64,000 nt of DNA from Blautia hydrogenotrophica DSM 10507 (GCF_034356035.1 NZ_CP136423.1:682001-746000); one strand, 5' to 3'. Positions 38,206 to 47,731 are shown, numbered from the stretch's first letter. The notes: generated by a model from the sequence alone, not told the origin. Numbers and translations are program-made.

Positions 38206-39294
38206 ATGGAAAAGAAGACGCCGCTTTATGAAGCACATCTGGAGGCAAAAGGGAAAATCGTACCTTTTGCAGGGTATCTACTGCCGGTCCAGTATGAGGG
38301 AGTGATTGCAGAGCACATGGCAGTGAGAGAAAACTGCGGGCTGTTTGATGTGTCTCATATGGGAGAGGTGATCTGCGAGGGTGAAGATGCCTTGGCAAAT
38401 TTGAACAATCTGTTAACCAATGAATTTAAAGATCTGTGTGATGGACAGGCGCGGTACAGCCCTATGTGTACTGAGGAAGGAGGGGTGGTGGATGACCTGA
38501 TTGTCTATAAAATCCACCCCTGCCGCTATCTGATTGTGGTAAACGCGGCCAATAGAGAAAAAGATTTTGCGTGGATGCAGTCGCACGCTTTTGGAAGGGT
38601 GAGCTTTGAGGATATCTCGGAGCGGGTGGCTCAGATCGCTCTTCAAGGGCCAAAGTCAGGCAATGTACTGAGAAAATTGGTCAAGGCGGAAGATCTGCCA
38701 AAGAAGTACTATACAGCAAAGTTTGACTGCAGGATACAAGGGATTTCTTGTGTGATCTCAAAGACTGGCTATACCGGAGAGGACGGATATGAATTTTACC
38801 TGGATGCGAAAGATGCAAAGAGGCTGTGGAAACTTTTGCTGGAGGCAGGACGGGAAGAAGGTATCATACCATGCGGCCTGGGAGCCAGGGATACTCTGCG
38901 TCTGGAAGCTGCTATGCCGCTGTACGGACATGAGATGGATGAGGAGGTTACCCCTTTTGAGGCTGGACTTGGCACATTTGTAAAGATGCAGAAGGCGGAT
39001 TTCATCGGGAAACGTGCTTTGGAAGAGAAAAAGGACCACGCTCGCCGCCGTGTGGGATTGAAGGTGATCGGAAAAGGCATTGTCCGGGAAAATATGGAAC
39101 TGTATGTTGAAGAACATAAAGTGGGGATTACCACCTCAGGGACTCATTGTCCCTATCTGGGTTATCCTGTGGCTATGGCTCTGGTGTCTGAGGAGTATCA
39201 AAGACCTGGGACACAGTTAGAGGCTATGGTGCGTGGCAGACGTGTTCAGACGGAGGTGGTAAAACTGCCGTTTTATCGGAGAAGTGAAAATTAA
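38206..39294 (+). CDS. gcvT: Glycine cleavage system T protein (aminomethyltransferase)
   Basis: 362 residues; ATG behind GGAAGGAGG. It moves the methylene group from H-protein-bound aminomethyl to tetrahydrofolate and releases ammonia. Seen: GKIVPFAGYLLPVQYEGVIAEHMAVRENCGLFDVSHMGEV, SKTGYTGEDGYEFY, GLGARDTLRLEAAMPLYGHEMDE, and a C-terminal GCV_T_C domain with GITTSGTHCPYLGYPVAMALV. First gene of gcvT-H-PA-PB-lplA under riboswitch control. Confidence 0.96.
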   Translation: MEKKTPLYEAHLEAKGKIVPFAGYLLPVQYEGVIAEHMAVRENCGLFDVSHMGEVICEGEDALANLNNLLTNEFKDLCDGQARYSPMCTEEGGVVDDLIVYKIHPCRYLIVVNAANREKDFAWMQSHAFGRVSFEDISERVAQIALQGPKSGNVLRKLVKAEDLPKKYYTAKFDCRIQGISCVISKTGYTGEDGYEFYLDAKDAKRLWKLLLEAGREEGIIPCGLGARDTLRLEAAMPLYGHEMDEEVTPFEAGLGTFVKMQKADFIGKRALEEKKDHARRRVGLKVIGKGIVRENMELYVEEHKVGITTSGTHCPYLGYPVAMALVSEEYQRPGTQLEAMVRGRRVQTEVVKLPFYRRSEN

Positions 39295-39364
39295 TGGGAA
39301 AGTCTTGGAAAGACAGAACAAGAGGAAAGAAGAAAGGAGAGGCAGACTGCTGCCGGAAAAAGCT

Positions 39365-39751
39365 ATGAAGTGTCCAAAGGAATTAAAGTATGTGAAATCC
39401 CATGAATGGGTGAGAGAAGAAGGAGATACCGTAAAGATTGGAATCACAGATTTTGCTCAGGAATCATTGGGAGACTTGGTGTTTATCAATCTACCGGAGG
39501 AAGGAGACGAGGTCCAGACGGGGGAAGTTTTTGCGGATGTGGAGTCTGTGAAGGCGGTGTCAGATGTATATTCTCCTGTCAGCGGAGTGGTTGTGAAGGT
39601 CAATGGGGAATTGGCAGATCATCCGGAGCTGGTGAACCAGGATCCCTATGGTACGTGGATGATAGAGGTATCAGAAGTGCAGGAACACGAGGAGTTTATG
39701 GACAGTGAGACCTACGAAGCCTATTTAGAGACAGACGAGGCAAAAGCATAG
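39365..39751 (+). CDS. gcvH: Glycine cleavage system H protein
   Basis: 128 residues from the ATG at 39365 (MKCPKELKYVKSHEWV). The frame is open back into gcvT and the best AAAGGAG site is about 25 bp upstream of this ATG, so the exact start is less sure. The lipoylated lysine lies in DVESVKAVSD (Lys63). It carries the aminomethyl arm between the P, T and L proteins. An L protein gene is absent here. Confidence 0.93.
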   Translation: MKCPKELKYVKSHEWVREEGDTVKIGITDFAQESLGDLVFINLPEEGDEVQTGEVFADVESVKAVSDVYSPVSGVVVKVNGELADHPELVNQDPYGTWMIEVSEVQEHEEFMDSETYEAYLETDEAKA

Positions 39752-39764
39752 AGGAGGGAAGTGT

Positions 39765-41084
39765 ATGGGAACCTATGTGGTTTCTGCAAAGTCTGAACAA
39801 CAGGCGATGGCAGAGGAAATTGGACTGACGAAAGCTCAGGAGGTGTTTTCTCAGATTCCTGAGGAAGTCCGGTATCAGGGAACCTGGAAATATTCGAAGG
39901 GCCTTAGTGAGATGGAGACATCGGCCCATTTAAGAGAGCTGGCTGGGAAGAATCAGATTTTTCCACACATTTTTCGGGGAGCGGGAGCATACTCCCATTA
40001 TATTCCGGCTATTGTGGACAGCGTGGTGAAAAAAGAGACGTTTGTGACTTCCTACACGCCCTATCAGGCAGAGATCAGCCAGGGAATTTTGCAGTCCATT
40101 TTTGAGTATCAGACGATGATCTGTGAGCTCACGGGTATGGAAGTGTCCAACGCGTCTGTGTATGACGGAGCGACTGCGGCTGCTGAGGCGATTGCCATGT
40201 GTCAGGAGAGGAAAAGAAAAAGGGTTTTAGTCAGTGCTGCGGCAGATCCCAAGGTGATTCAGGTGGTGGAGACCTATGGATATGGAAATGGAATGAAGGT
40301 GGAACTGATTCCAGAGCAGGAGGGACGGACCGATCTGGAAGAACTGAGAAAAAGATTGGGGGATGATGTGGCCTGTGTCTATGTGCAGAATCCCAATTAT
40401 TATGGACTTCTGGAAGAGTGCGGCGAGATTGGAAGGCTGACAAAAGACAAGGGAGCCAAGTATATTCTAGGGTGCAACCCCATTGCGCTTGGCTGGCTGA
40501 AGGCTCCGGTAGAGTATGGGGCAGATATCGCGGTTGGTGAGGGGCAGCCTCTAGGAATTCCGCTGAGCTTTGGCGGCCCATATCTCGGTTTTATGGCTAC
40601 GACGGGGAAACTGATGCGGAAGCTGCCGGGAAGAATTGTTGGAGAGACCACGGATGCTCAGGGGAGAAGAGCTTTTGTGCTGACACTTCAGGCCCGGGAA
40701 CAGCATATAAGAAGAGAAAAGGCCAGCAGCAATATCTGCTCGAATCAAGCGCTCTGTGCTTTGCATGCAGCGGTATATCTGTCTGTGATGGGGGCGAGGG
40801 GAATTGAGTTGGCGGCGAGACATTGTGCTGCCAATGCCCATTACCTGTGCGGGCGGTTGGAAGAACTGGGATTCAGAAGAAAATATCCAGGAACCTTTTT
40901 TCATGAATTTGTCACAGTATCACCTGTGGAGACAGGGACAGTGATGAAGAAATTGGAAGAAAAAGGCTATCTGGGAGGATTGCCATTGTCTGATCGGGAA
41001 ATTTTGTGGTGTGCTACGGAGAAGAATACGAAAGAGGAGATGGACCAGCTGACAGAGATTTTAAGGGAGGTGTGCCTGAGATGA
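39765..41084 (+). CDS. gcvPA: Glycine dehydrogenase (decarboxylating) subunit 1
   Basis: 439 residues, ATG behind GAGGGAAG. N-terminal half of the split P protein as usual in Firmicutes: FLRGAGAYSHYIPAIVDSVV-type segment (IFRGAGAYSHYIP), FVTSYTPYQAEISQGILQSIFEYQT, YDGATAAAEA and GEGQPLGIPLSFGGPYLGF. Works with subunit 2 to decarboxylate glycine onto the H protein. Its stop overlaps the start of gcvPB (ATGA). Confidence 0.95.
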   Translation: MGTYVVSAKSEQQAMAEEIGLTKAQEVFSQIPEEVRYQGTWKYSKGLSEMETSAHLRELAGKNQIFPHIFRGAGAYSHYIPAIVDSVVKKETFVTSYTPYQAEISQGILQSIFEYQTMICELTGMEVSNASVYDGATAAAEAIAMCQERKRKRVLVSAAADPKVIQVVETYGYGNGMKVELIPEQEGRTDLEELRKRLGDDVACVYVQNPNYYGLLEECGEIGRLTKDKGAKYILGCNPIALGWLKAPVEYGADIAVGEGQPLGIPLSFGGPYLGFMATTGKLMRKLPGRIVGETTDAQGRRAFVLTLQAREQHIRREKASSNICSNQALCALHAAVYLSVMGARGIELAARHCAANAHYLCGRLEELGFRRKYPGTFFHEFVTVSPVETGTVMKKLEEKGYLGGLPLSDREILWCATEKNTKEEMDQLTEILREVCLR

Positions 41085-42529
41085 AACTGATTTTTGAAAA
41101 GAGTGTCGAAGGACGGGGAGCCGATATTTTGCCGCAGGAAACGATCTGCCAGGTGAATTTCGATGGGCAGGTACGCTCCTGTGCTCCGAAGCTTCCACAG
41201 GTGTCTGAGCAGCAGGTGAGCCGCCATTACTCAGAGCTGTCAAAAAGAGCATATGGGGTGAATGACGGGTTCTATCCGCTAGGTTCCTGTACAATGAAAT
41301 ACAATCCCAAAGTAAATGAAGCTTTGGCAGCACTGCCCAGGTTTACACAGATACATCCATTGCAGCCTGCGCACACAGCACAGGGATGTCTGGAAGTGTT
41401 TGAATTGGCTGAGAAGAGACTGTGTGAACTGACTGGAATGGATGCCATGACCTTTCAGCCGGCAGCCGGAGCTCACGGAGAATTTACTGGACTACTCTTA
41501 ATCAAAGCTTACCATGAAAGTAAGGGGGACTTTAGAAGAACGAAGATACTCGTGCCGGATTCTGCCCATGGGACCAATCCGGCCAGCGCAGTGATGGCAG
41601 GCTTTCAGACGGTGAATATTCCCTCTGACTCAGAGGGGTGTGTGGATTTGGAAAAGTTGAGGGAGGCTGTTGGTGAGGATACGGCTGGGCTGATGCTGAC
41701 AAATCCGAATACCATGGGCATTTTTGACAAAAATATCCTACAAATCACAGAAATTGTGAAAAAGGCGGGAGGTTTGAATTACTATGATGGGGCAAATCTG
41801 AATGCAATCATGGGCTGGACCCGGCCAGGAGATATGGGATTTGATGTGGTCCATCTGAATCTACATAAGACCTTTTCTACTCCGCACGGGGGCGGGGGAC
41901 CTGGCAGCGGGCCTGTGGGCTGCAAAGAATATCTATCTCAATTTCTGCCAGGCATGAAAAACGCAGCGGGTTGTCTTGCGGGAGGCAGTCAAAGTGTCGG
42001 TTCTGTGAAAACGTTTTATGGTAATTTTTTGGTGGTCGTGAAGGCTTTGGCATATCTGATGTCTTTAGGGGCGGATGGGATCAAAGAATCGTCTCTGAAT
42101 GCCGTGTTAAACGCGAATTATCTAAAGAAAAAATTGGAAGCTTGCTACCCGATGGCTGTGGGTGGACTCTGTATGCATGAGTTTGTGATGGATTTGTCTG
42201 CTATGAAAGAAAAAATGGGAATCAGCGCAATGGATGTGGCAAAGGCGTTGCTGGATGCCGGGATTCATCCGCCCACGATGTATTTCCCGCTGATCGTCCA
42301 CGAGGCGCTTATGGTGGAGCCCACAGAGACAGAGGGAAAAGAGACGTTGGATGAGGCGGCAGAGGCTTTTCGAGAAATTTTTGAAAAAGCGAAAACAGCC
42401 CCGGAAATGGTGCGGGAGGCGCCTGCGTCTGCGGTTGTGGGTAGGCCCGACGAAGTGAGAGCGGCCCGAACCCCCATTCTACGGTACAAAATGGCGGGAG
42501 CAGCAGAGCTGAGCGGTACAGAAAAATAG
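41081..42529 (+). CDS. gcvPB: Glycine dehydrogenase (decarboxylating) subunit 2
   Basis: 482 residues from the ATG at 41081, overlapping gcvPA by ATGA; the frame runs 25 codons further upstream inside gcvPA. This subunit binds PLP: VHLNLHKTFSTPHGGGGPG contains the Schiff-base lysine (Lys263), and GSCTMKYNPK and FQPAAGAHGEFTGLL are conserved. With gcvPA it forms the P protein. Confidence 0.95.
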   Translation: MKLIFEKSVEGRGADILPQETICQVNFDGQVRSCAPKLPQVSEQQVSRHYSELSKRAYGVNDGFYPLGSCTMKYNPKVNEALAALPRFTQIHPLQPAHTAQGCLEVFELAEKRLCELTGMDAMTFQPAAGAHGEFTGLLLIKAYHESKGDFRRTKILVPDSAHGTNPASAVMAGFQTVNIPSDSEGCVDLEKLREAVGEDTAGLMLTNPNTMGIFDKNILQITEIVKKAGGLNYYDGANLNAIMGWTRPGDMGFDVVHLNLHKTFSTPHGGGGPGSGPVGCKEYLSQFLPGMKNAAGCLAGGSQSVGSVKTFYGNFLVVVKALAYLMSLGADGIKESSLNAVLNANYLKKKLEACYPMAVGGLCMHEFVMDLSAMKEKMGISAMDVAKALLDAGIHPPTMYFPLIVHEALMVEPTETEGKETLDEAAEAFREIFEKAKTAPEMVREAPASAVVGRPDEVRAARTPILRYKMAGAAELSGTEK

Positions 42530-42595
42530 GATACGGTACCGCTGTGAAAAGGAGTAGATCTTAGAGCATAGGGGCTGCCAGACAGGAGGAAGAAG

Positions 42596-43591
42596 ATGAC
42601 GGAACGAATTGTTTACCTAGAGACGGACAGCACAGACCCATATGATAATCTGGCCTTGGAGGAGGCGCTGCTGGAAGAAGCAGCGCCTGGGAAGTGTATT
42701 TTGTACCTGTGGCAGAACCAAAATACAGTTGTGATAGGCAGAAATCAAAACTGTTGGAAAGAGTGTGCGGTGGAAGAGTTAGAACAAAGTGGCGGACATC
42801 TGGCGAGACGACTTTCAGGGGGAGGTGCTGTCTACCATGACCTGGGAAATTTAAATTTCACGTTTTTGGCTTCGAAGGAAGATTATCATTTGGGTAAGCA
42901 GATGGAAGTAATCCAAAGGGCTGTGAGGGCCTTTGGGCTGAATGCGCAGAAAAATGGAAGAAATGATTTGACGTTGGACGGAAAGAAATTTTCAGGCAAC
43001 GCGTTTTATGAGGCGAAAGGAAAATGTTATCACCACGGGACCATCCTCATATCAGCGGACAAGGAGAAGGCCGCACGTTTTTTGAATGTAGATATGCAGA
43101 AGCTAAAGTCCAAAGGGGTGGAATCTGTCCGTTCCCGGATTGAAAATCTTCAGACCTATTGTCGGGATGTGACTGTGGAAAATATGAAACAAAGTCTCAT
43201 CTATGCGTTTTCTCTGATTTATGGCTGCTGTCCTCAGAGGATGACGCAAGAAGAGCTCCCCAGAAGGAGAATTGAGGAGCTGGAAAGGAAATACCGTTCC
43301 TGGGAGTGGACGTATGGCAGAAAAATTCCATTCACGCATACCTTTTCTAGACGGTTTTCCTGGGGAGATTTTGAGTTACAGCTTCAGGTGGAGGCTGGGA
43401 GGATTGAGAACGTCAATGTGTTTTCTGACAGTTTAGACAGCCATATATACCGATTGGGAGAGAACCTTCGAGGAATAAAGTATGGGAAAGCAGAGATTCT
43501 CCAAGCCTTAGAGGCGGGAATGGAGAAAGCTGGTGTTTTTCAGGAGTGCAGAAGGGATATTATCGGACTGCTGGAAGCACAGATGTGGTAA
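42596..43591 (+). CDS. lplA: Lipoate-protein ligase A
   Basis: 331 residues, ATG behind AGGAGGAAG. BPL/LplA family features: NLALEEALL, LWQNQNTVVIGRNQN, RRLSGGGAVYHDLGNLNFTF and GRNDLTLDGKKFSGNAFYEAKGKCYHHGTIL (substrate lysine and nucleotide sites). It attaches free lipoate to the H protein, and probably also to the E2 protein encoded at 49763. Last gene of the glycine cleavage operon, 66 bp after gcvPB. Confidence 0.94.
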   Translation: MTERIVYLETDSTDPYDNLALEEALLEEAAPGKCILYLWQNQNTVVIGRNQNCWKECAVEELEQSGGHLARRLSGGGAVYHDLGNLNFTFLASKEDYHLGKQMEVIQRAVRAFGLNAQKNGRNDLTLDGKKFSGNAFYEAKGKCYHHGTILISADKEKAARFLNVDMQKLKSKGVESVRSRIENLQTYCRDVTVENMKQSLIYAFSLIYGCCPQRMTQEELPRRRIEELERKYRSWEWTYGRKIPFTHTFSRRFSWGDFELQLQVEAGRIENVNVFSDSLDSHIYRLGENLRGIKYGKAEILQALEAGMEKAGVFQECRRDIIGLLEAQMW

Positions 43592-43654
43592 AAACGTAAC
43601 AGTTCAGCCAGTATCATTCGTAAATACTGAAATGGCGGGAGAAGAATGGTGAAG

Positions 43655-44464
43655 TCAAAAGAGCTTGTGACAGAGGCCGAAGGTCTCGCAGAAAACGGGA
43701 AAGGGCAGAGAGTCATCGGCCATCTTACAGATGTTTTTCGCAGAGAGTGTCCATTGTTCCAGATCTTGGTTGGGGTCTGCCAAATGGACGAGAAATATTT
43801 GCCTGGGCAGAAAGTAACTGCTCAGGTTTTTTCTGGCGCTTTTTAAGCTAAGACAGGGGAAAGGAGCGATCAGCACGTCTAGCTGCGGTGTGAGGTAGTG
43901 CAGAGTTTCATAGAGCTGATGGCTGGGGCGGGCATCCCCGGAGATAAAAATCGAGTGATTCTGCCACTGTATTAGTATACTGGAATGGACAAGTTTTGAC
44001 TGTCCCATATGTTCTGTGGAAAGAAAATGCAGAAGAGTATCTCCATGTCCAAAAGAACAGACGTCAAGAAAAGGTTCTGTGAGGGAACTGCTAGTATACG
44101 AGGAAGAGAGTACCTTTTTGGGTACTTTTTTTGTTATATCTGAGTAACGATTTGCCTGGTTTTGGTCATTGGCAGTCTGCTGTGAAGCTGAAAGGAGAAA
44201 CGAAGGGACGTAAAATTGACACTGGGGATGTAGAGACAGATAGGCCTCGATTTTCGATTTTTGATAGTGATCTTTGTGAGTGTGGGTAATCAAGAGTAAA
44301 TCCAGAGATTTTGTACTTCCCATAAGCGGAAGGTATAACTCTTTTGGCATCTCACGGTAGGGCGCAATCTCAGTCTCCGTGAACAGATCAATACCAATTG
44401 ACAGATGTCCCAATTTCAAAATGACTCCGGCGTTACTCACCGGCCACAGACAGGCTTCGTACAT
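43655..44464 (-). CDS. Metallo-beta-lactamase-fold hydrolase
   Basis: 269 residues from the ATG at 44464 (MYEACLWPVSNAGVILKLG), preceded by GGAGAG; the frame extends 22 codons into a repeat copy. The zinc-binding HTHKDH motif is near residue 81 (LLLITHTHKDHY), and later metal ligands are likely FGHGD, FISGDARPSHQ and FLVHLADP. The family is wide (UlaG/RNase-like, hydrolases), so the substrate is unknown. Ser/Thr-rich stretch (SSSYTSSSLTEP) mid-protein is odd. Convergent with lplA. Confidence 0.82.
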   Translation of the reverse strand: MYEACLWPVSNAGVILKLGHLSIGIDLFTETEIAPYREMPKELYLPLMGSTKSLDLLLITHTHKDHYQKSKIEAYLSLHPQCQFYVPSFLLSASQQTANDQNQANRYSDITKKVPKKVLSSSYTSSSLTEPFLDVCSFGHGDTLLHFLSTEHMGQSKLVHSSILIQWQNHSIFISGDARPSHQLYETLHYLTPQLDVLIAPFPCLSLKSARKNLSSYFLPRQIFLVHLADPNQDLEQWTLSAKNICKMADDSLPFPVFCETFGLCHKLF

Positions 44465-44482
44465 AACATTCTCTCCATTTTT

Positions 44483-44576
44483 ACTCCGTAGGATCGCATT
44501 GCGGCGGAAACGAAGATGTTGCTGACGCAACCCGCCGCAGGCGGAGAATCCTGCGGGGCAGGATTCTTTTTTATGT
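44483..44576 (+). repeat. Dispersed intergenic repeat, type B tail
   Basis: Starts at ACTCCGTAGGATCGCATTGCGGCGG and ends with the AGAATCCTGC/GCAGGATTCT terminator (44545-44572). Its head is missing, since the MBL gene start occupies that place. A type A copy follows at once. Confidence 0.75.
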
Positions 44577-44763
44577 TATAGGAAAGACCTTGTCACGCTG
44601 AAGCGTGAAAGCCCTTTCCTATAACATAAGCGCTCCACTAAGGATGCGCACGCCGCAATAAGGTAGTGCACCACAAGGCGGTGTTGCGGCGGCGCGCAAA
44701 GTGGGACGCGCCCTCAAAGATTGAGGGGATGGGGGAGTTAAAGTGGGCTTGCCCACTTTGTTC
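44574..44763 (+). repeat. Dispersed intergenic repeat, type A reference copy
   Basis: The best preserved copy in the window: TATAGGAAAGACC, inner CACGC...GCGTG stem, CCCTTTCCTATAACA; then AGCGCTCCACTAAGGATGCG, CACGCCGCAATAAGG, GGCGGTGTTGCGGCGGCGC; tail AGATTGAGGGGATGGGGGAG and AAGTGGGCTTGCCCACTTTG hairpin. Together with the previous copy it makes up nearly all of the 310 bp between the MBL and dehydrogenase genes. Confidence 0.8.
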
Positions 44764-44774
44764 ATTCTAAAATC

Positions 44775-45722
44775 CTATAATATGATATTTTTTTGACTGC
44801 CATTAAGCCAAGCTTGAATGTTGTCAAATACAATCTCCGCGCGCATCACCATGGATTCTTCGGAGGCAAATGCCACATGGGGAGTCACCAGAGCATTTTT
44901 GCTGTGCAGCAGAGGGTGTTTGGTGTCGAGCGGCGGTTCCTGCTCAAAGACGTCGATACCTGCTCCAGCCAACCGTCCTTCGTTCAATGCGTCTGCCAAT
45001 GCCTGAGAATCTACGATCGGACCTCTGGCGGCGTTGATTAAAATCGCAGTGTTTTTCATCAGAGCCAGCCGTTCGCGGTTGATTAGACCGATGGTCTCAG
45101 GTGTCTGAGGGCAGTGAAGGGATACGATGTCAGAGGACTTCAGCAGTTCTTCCAGACCGACATAGGTCACACCCGGAACAGGATTTTTCTCAGGGTGTCG
45201 GCAGTATCCTAACACTTTGCAGCCGAAAGCGAGACAGAGCTGAGCAGTTCTTGCGCCGATGGCGCCGACCCCGATAATTCCCACAGTTTTGCCTTTCAGT
45301 TCGCGTCCAACCAGGCCGTCCTTGGTGGAACCCTGGCGGCATCTTGCCTCCACCTGGGGAACATTGCGCAGAAGAGAAAGCATCATGCAGAGTGTCAGTT
45401 CCGCGACAGATTCGTTGGAATAGCCGGAAGCGTTGCTGACTGCGACCCCTCTTTCTTTTGCAGCCTCTAGGTCTACATGGTCCACACCAGTGAAGGCCAC
45501 GTCAATGAATTTCAGGTTTTTGCAGCCGCGAATGACCTCACCGGACAGAGGCATGTTGGCAATCATGAGGATGTCGGCATCCTTGGCTCGCTCCAACTGT
45601 ACAGCGGGAGAGGTGTCTTTTTCGTAGGCCGCGAATTCATGGCCTTGTGAGCGAAGTGTATTGGCATAGTTTTCGAGAACTTCCTGGGAGATACCCAGAG
45701 ATTCCAGTAAGACGATTTTCAT
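44775..45722 (-). CDS. D-isomer-specific 2-hydroxyacid dehydrogenase
   Basis: 315 residues; ATG behind AAGGAAG. NAD-binding Rossmann motif GIIGVGAIGARTAQ, the catalytic Arg in NAARGPIVD, and the Glu and His in GAGIDVFEQEPP and TPHVAFASEE. It reduces a 2-oxoacid such as glyoxylate, hydroxypyruvate or a branched keto acid to the D-hydroxyacid. It diverges from the PucR gene, so a role in removing glyoxylate or a related keto acid formed by the downstream cluster is possible, but not shown. Confidence 0.92.
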   Translation of the reverse strand: MKIVLLESLGISQEVLENYANTLRSQGHEFAAYEKDTSPAVQLERAKDADILMIANMPLSGEVIRGCKNLKFIDVAFTGVDHVDLEAAKERGVAVSNASGYSNESVAELTLCMMLSLLRNVPQVEARCRQGSTKDGLVGRELKGKTVGIIGVGAIGARTAQLCLAFGCKVLGYCRHPEKNPVPGVTYVGLEELLKSSDIVSLHCPQTPETIGLINRERLALMKNTAILINAARGPIVDSQALADALNEGRLAGAGIDVFEQEPPLDTKHPLLHSKNALVTPHVAFASEESMVMRAEIVFDNIQAWLNGSQKNIIL

Positions 45723-45783
45723 AGATGGTTCTTCCTTTCTTTCATATAGCAGTGAACTTGCGCTTATACAAGTCTCTCTCTAG

Positions 45784-45797
45784 TGTAATCTATTACA
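45784..45797. promoter_or_regulatory. Palindromic operator candidate between dehydrogenase and pucR
   Basis: TGTAAT-CT-ATTACA is a perfect 6+6 palindrome, with extra TGTAAAAG and TGTACA half-sites within 20 bp downstream. It lies in the divergent promoter region and could bind the adjacent regulator. Confidence 0.45.
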
Positions 45798-45987
45798 GTG
45801 TAAAAGTCATTGTACAAAATAGACAAAAAGGAAAATTTAATTGGCGGTCTCATCCAATGAAATTCACATACTCATTTCATAAAATGAAATGGAAAATAGG
45901 AGGAGTCTGACCTTTGAGCGCAGTGTGCCATTCGGACAACGTCTGAGATACATCATGTGAACAGTTAGAAGGGAAAGGATGGATGAA

Positions 45988-47610
45988 ATGATACTGAGAG
46001 ATTTACTGAAAGAGAAGACACTGAGAGACTTGGTGGTAATTAATGAAAAGGCGGACCTAGACCGGGTTGTGTCAACGGTGGAATCCACAGAGACACCGGA
46101 TGTGGTTGCGTATGTGCCGCCGCACACCCTGCTGCTGACGACTGCGATGGCGTACCAAAACTGCCAAGGAGAGCTATGTAAACTCATAGTCAGTTTAAAC
46201 CAGCTTCCTTGTGCGGGAATGGCGATTAAAATTGGGAGATTCATCGGTGAACTGGAACCACAGGTGGTACAGGTGGCGGACGAACTGGGATTTCCGCTGC
46301 TACAGATTCCAATGTATCAGACGTTGGGAGAAGTCTATCACCACATGCTGGCTTATATATGGGACAACGAGAATGAGGATCTTTTGTATGCTTTGAACAT
46401 ACAGAAAAGGTTTTACAATCTGGTTTTGCAGAATGCTTCTTTGAATAAGCTGCTGAGTAATTTAGGAATGGCTTTGAAACAGCCAATCTTTATTTTTGAT
46501 TTGTTTGGGAGTCTTCGTGGTTCTAGCAATGCCACGAAGCAGGAGGAGAGAATGGCGGAAAATTCTTTTTCCATGATGGTGGGGGAGCTGCTGGCTCAGG
46601 ATGAGACGGCGGCAGGAGAAGAAAATAAGGGGGTGAGAGATTACTCGATCTACCCGATTCGCGCTGCCAGCTATAACACTCATTATCTGATGATTTTAGA
46701 GACAGAGAAGAGGATGAATACAGTGTCCAGTTTTGTGCTGGAACAGGTGCTACTTATTTTTGGAATGTATTTTTATAAAGATTTTTATCTCTGTTATAAC
46801 GAAATACAACAAAGAGAATCCTTTTGGTGTCGTTTAACAGAACAGAAGAAAAAGGATGCCGGGGAGAGTCAGAATCTTTTGTTGGAGGGAAAGGAACTGG
46901 GAATCAAGAAGTGTTCTTATTATCAGGTAATCATAGGAAGACTATCTCAGATGGAGGGCAGGCGCTTTCACACACCCAAATTTATGAAAAAAGAAGAACA
47001 ATATATTTTGATTTATGAGTGGCTGAAAGAACAGTTGGAGGGAGTTTATCACAGAGAAGTTCTAGTATTTCCCGACACAACCAGTTGGAGCTATATCTTT
47101 TTGGTGCAGGAGAGAAGACATATGGCGGAGGAAAATATGAGGCAGCTTCACCAGTATCTATGGCAGGTGATGGGATTGCAATTGGAATTCTCCTGCGGAA
47201 ATGAGGTATATGAGTTAGAGACGTTAAGTAACTCTTATTGGAAAGCGAAGGCTAGTTTCCACAATGGAGAGCTGAAAAATGGCGTCGATTATATCCACCA
47301 TTACAAACCTCAAAATATCTTAGAGTTGTTAAAAAGTCTGTCTGATAATCAAATCCAAGATGTCTGTGTGCAAATTTTAAAGAGTCTTGCCTATCCCCAG
47401 GATGAAATGTCGTTGGAGCTGCGTAAAACGCTGAAAACTTATCTGGACTGTCATTGCAGTATCATTGAGACTGCCAATTTACTGTTTGTTCATCGAAACA
47501 CAATTCGGTACAGAATCAAACGGTGTGAAGAGATTTTGGAGAATGATCTGAGAGACCCGGATTACTGTTTTCAGGTACAGCTATGTCTGGTATTTACCGA
47601 TAAGTGTTAG
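45988..47610 (+). CDS. PucR family transcriptional regulator
   Basis: 540 residues from the ATG at 45988 (MILRDLLKEK), with AAAGG 9 bp upstream; an ATG three codons earlier is possible. The N-terminal PucR domain (TLRDLVVINEKADLDRVVSTVE...PHTLLLTTAMAY) is followed by a GAF-like middle part and a C-terminal PucR-type helix-turn-helix (LRKTLKTYLDCHCSIIETANLLFVHRNTIRYRIKRCEEIL). Known members activate purine and allantoin catabolism genes. It is placed directly before the 16-kb catabolic cluster in the same direction, so it probably controls it. Confidence 0.93.
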   Translation: MILRDLLKEKTLRDLVVINEKADLDRVVSTVESTETPDVVAYVPPHTLLLTTAMAYQNCQGELCKLIVSLNQLPCAGMAIKIGRFIGELEPQVVQVADELGFPLLQIPMYQTLGEVYHHMLAYIWDNENEDLLYALNIQKRFYNLVLQNASLNKLLSNLGMALKQPIFIFDLFGSLRGSSNATKQEERMAENSFSMMVGELLAQDETAAGEENKGVRDYSIYPIRAASYNTHYLMILETEKRMNTVSSFVLEQVLLIFGMYFYKDFYLCYNEIQQRESFWCRLTEQKKKDAGESQNLLLEGKELGIKKCSYYQVIIGRLSQMEGRRFHTPKFMKKEEQYILIYEWLKEQLEGVYHREVLVFPDTTSWSYIFLVQERRHMAEENMRQLHQYLWQVMGLQLEFSCGNEVYELETLSNSYWKAKASFHNGELKNGVDYIHHYKPQNILELLKSLSDNQIQDVCVQILKSLAYPQDEMSLELRKTLKTYLDCHCSIIETANLLFVHRNTIRYRIKRCEEILENDLRDPDYCFQVQLCLVFTDKC

Positions 47611-47702
47611 GATTGCGCCTGTAATTGTCTGAAAAATAATAGATAAATGACATAAATATGTTAAAAGCACAAAAGTTAAAAATATTTTGTGCCAATGGTC
47701 CA

Positions 47703-47731
47703 TATAAAACGAAAAAGGTATAGACTATAAT
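47703..47731 (+). promoter_or_regulatory. Probable activated promoter of the catabolic cluster
   Basis: Perfect TATAAT at 47726-47731, 52 bp before the first gene. The -35 position reads TATAAA, far from TTGACA, as expected for a promoter that needs an activator. I infer PucR as the activator. Confidence 0.4.
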
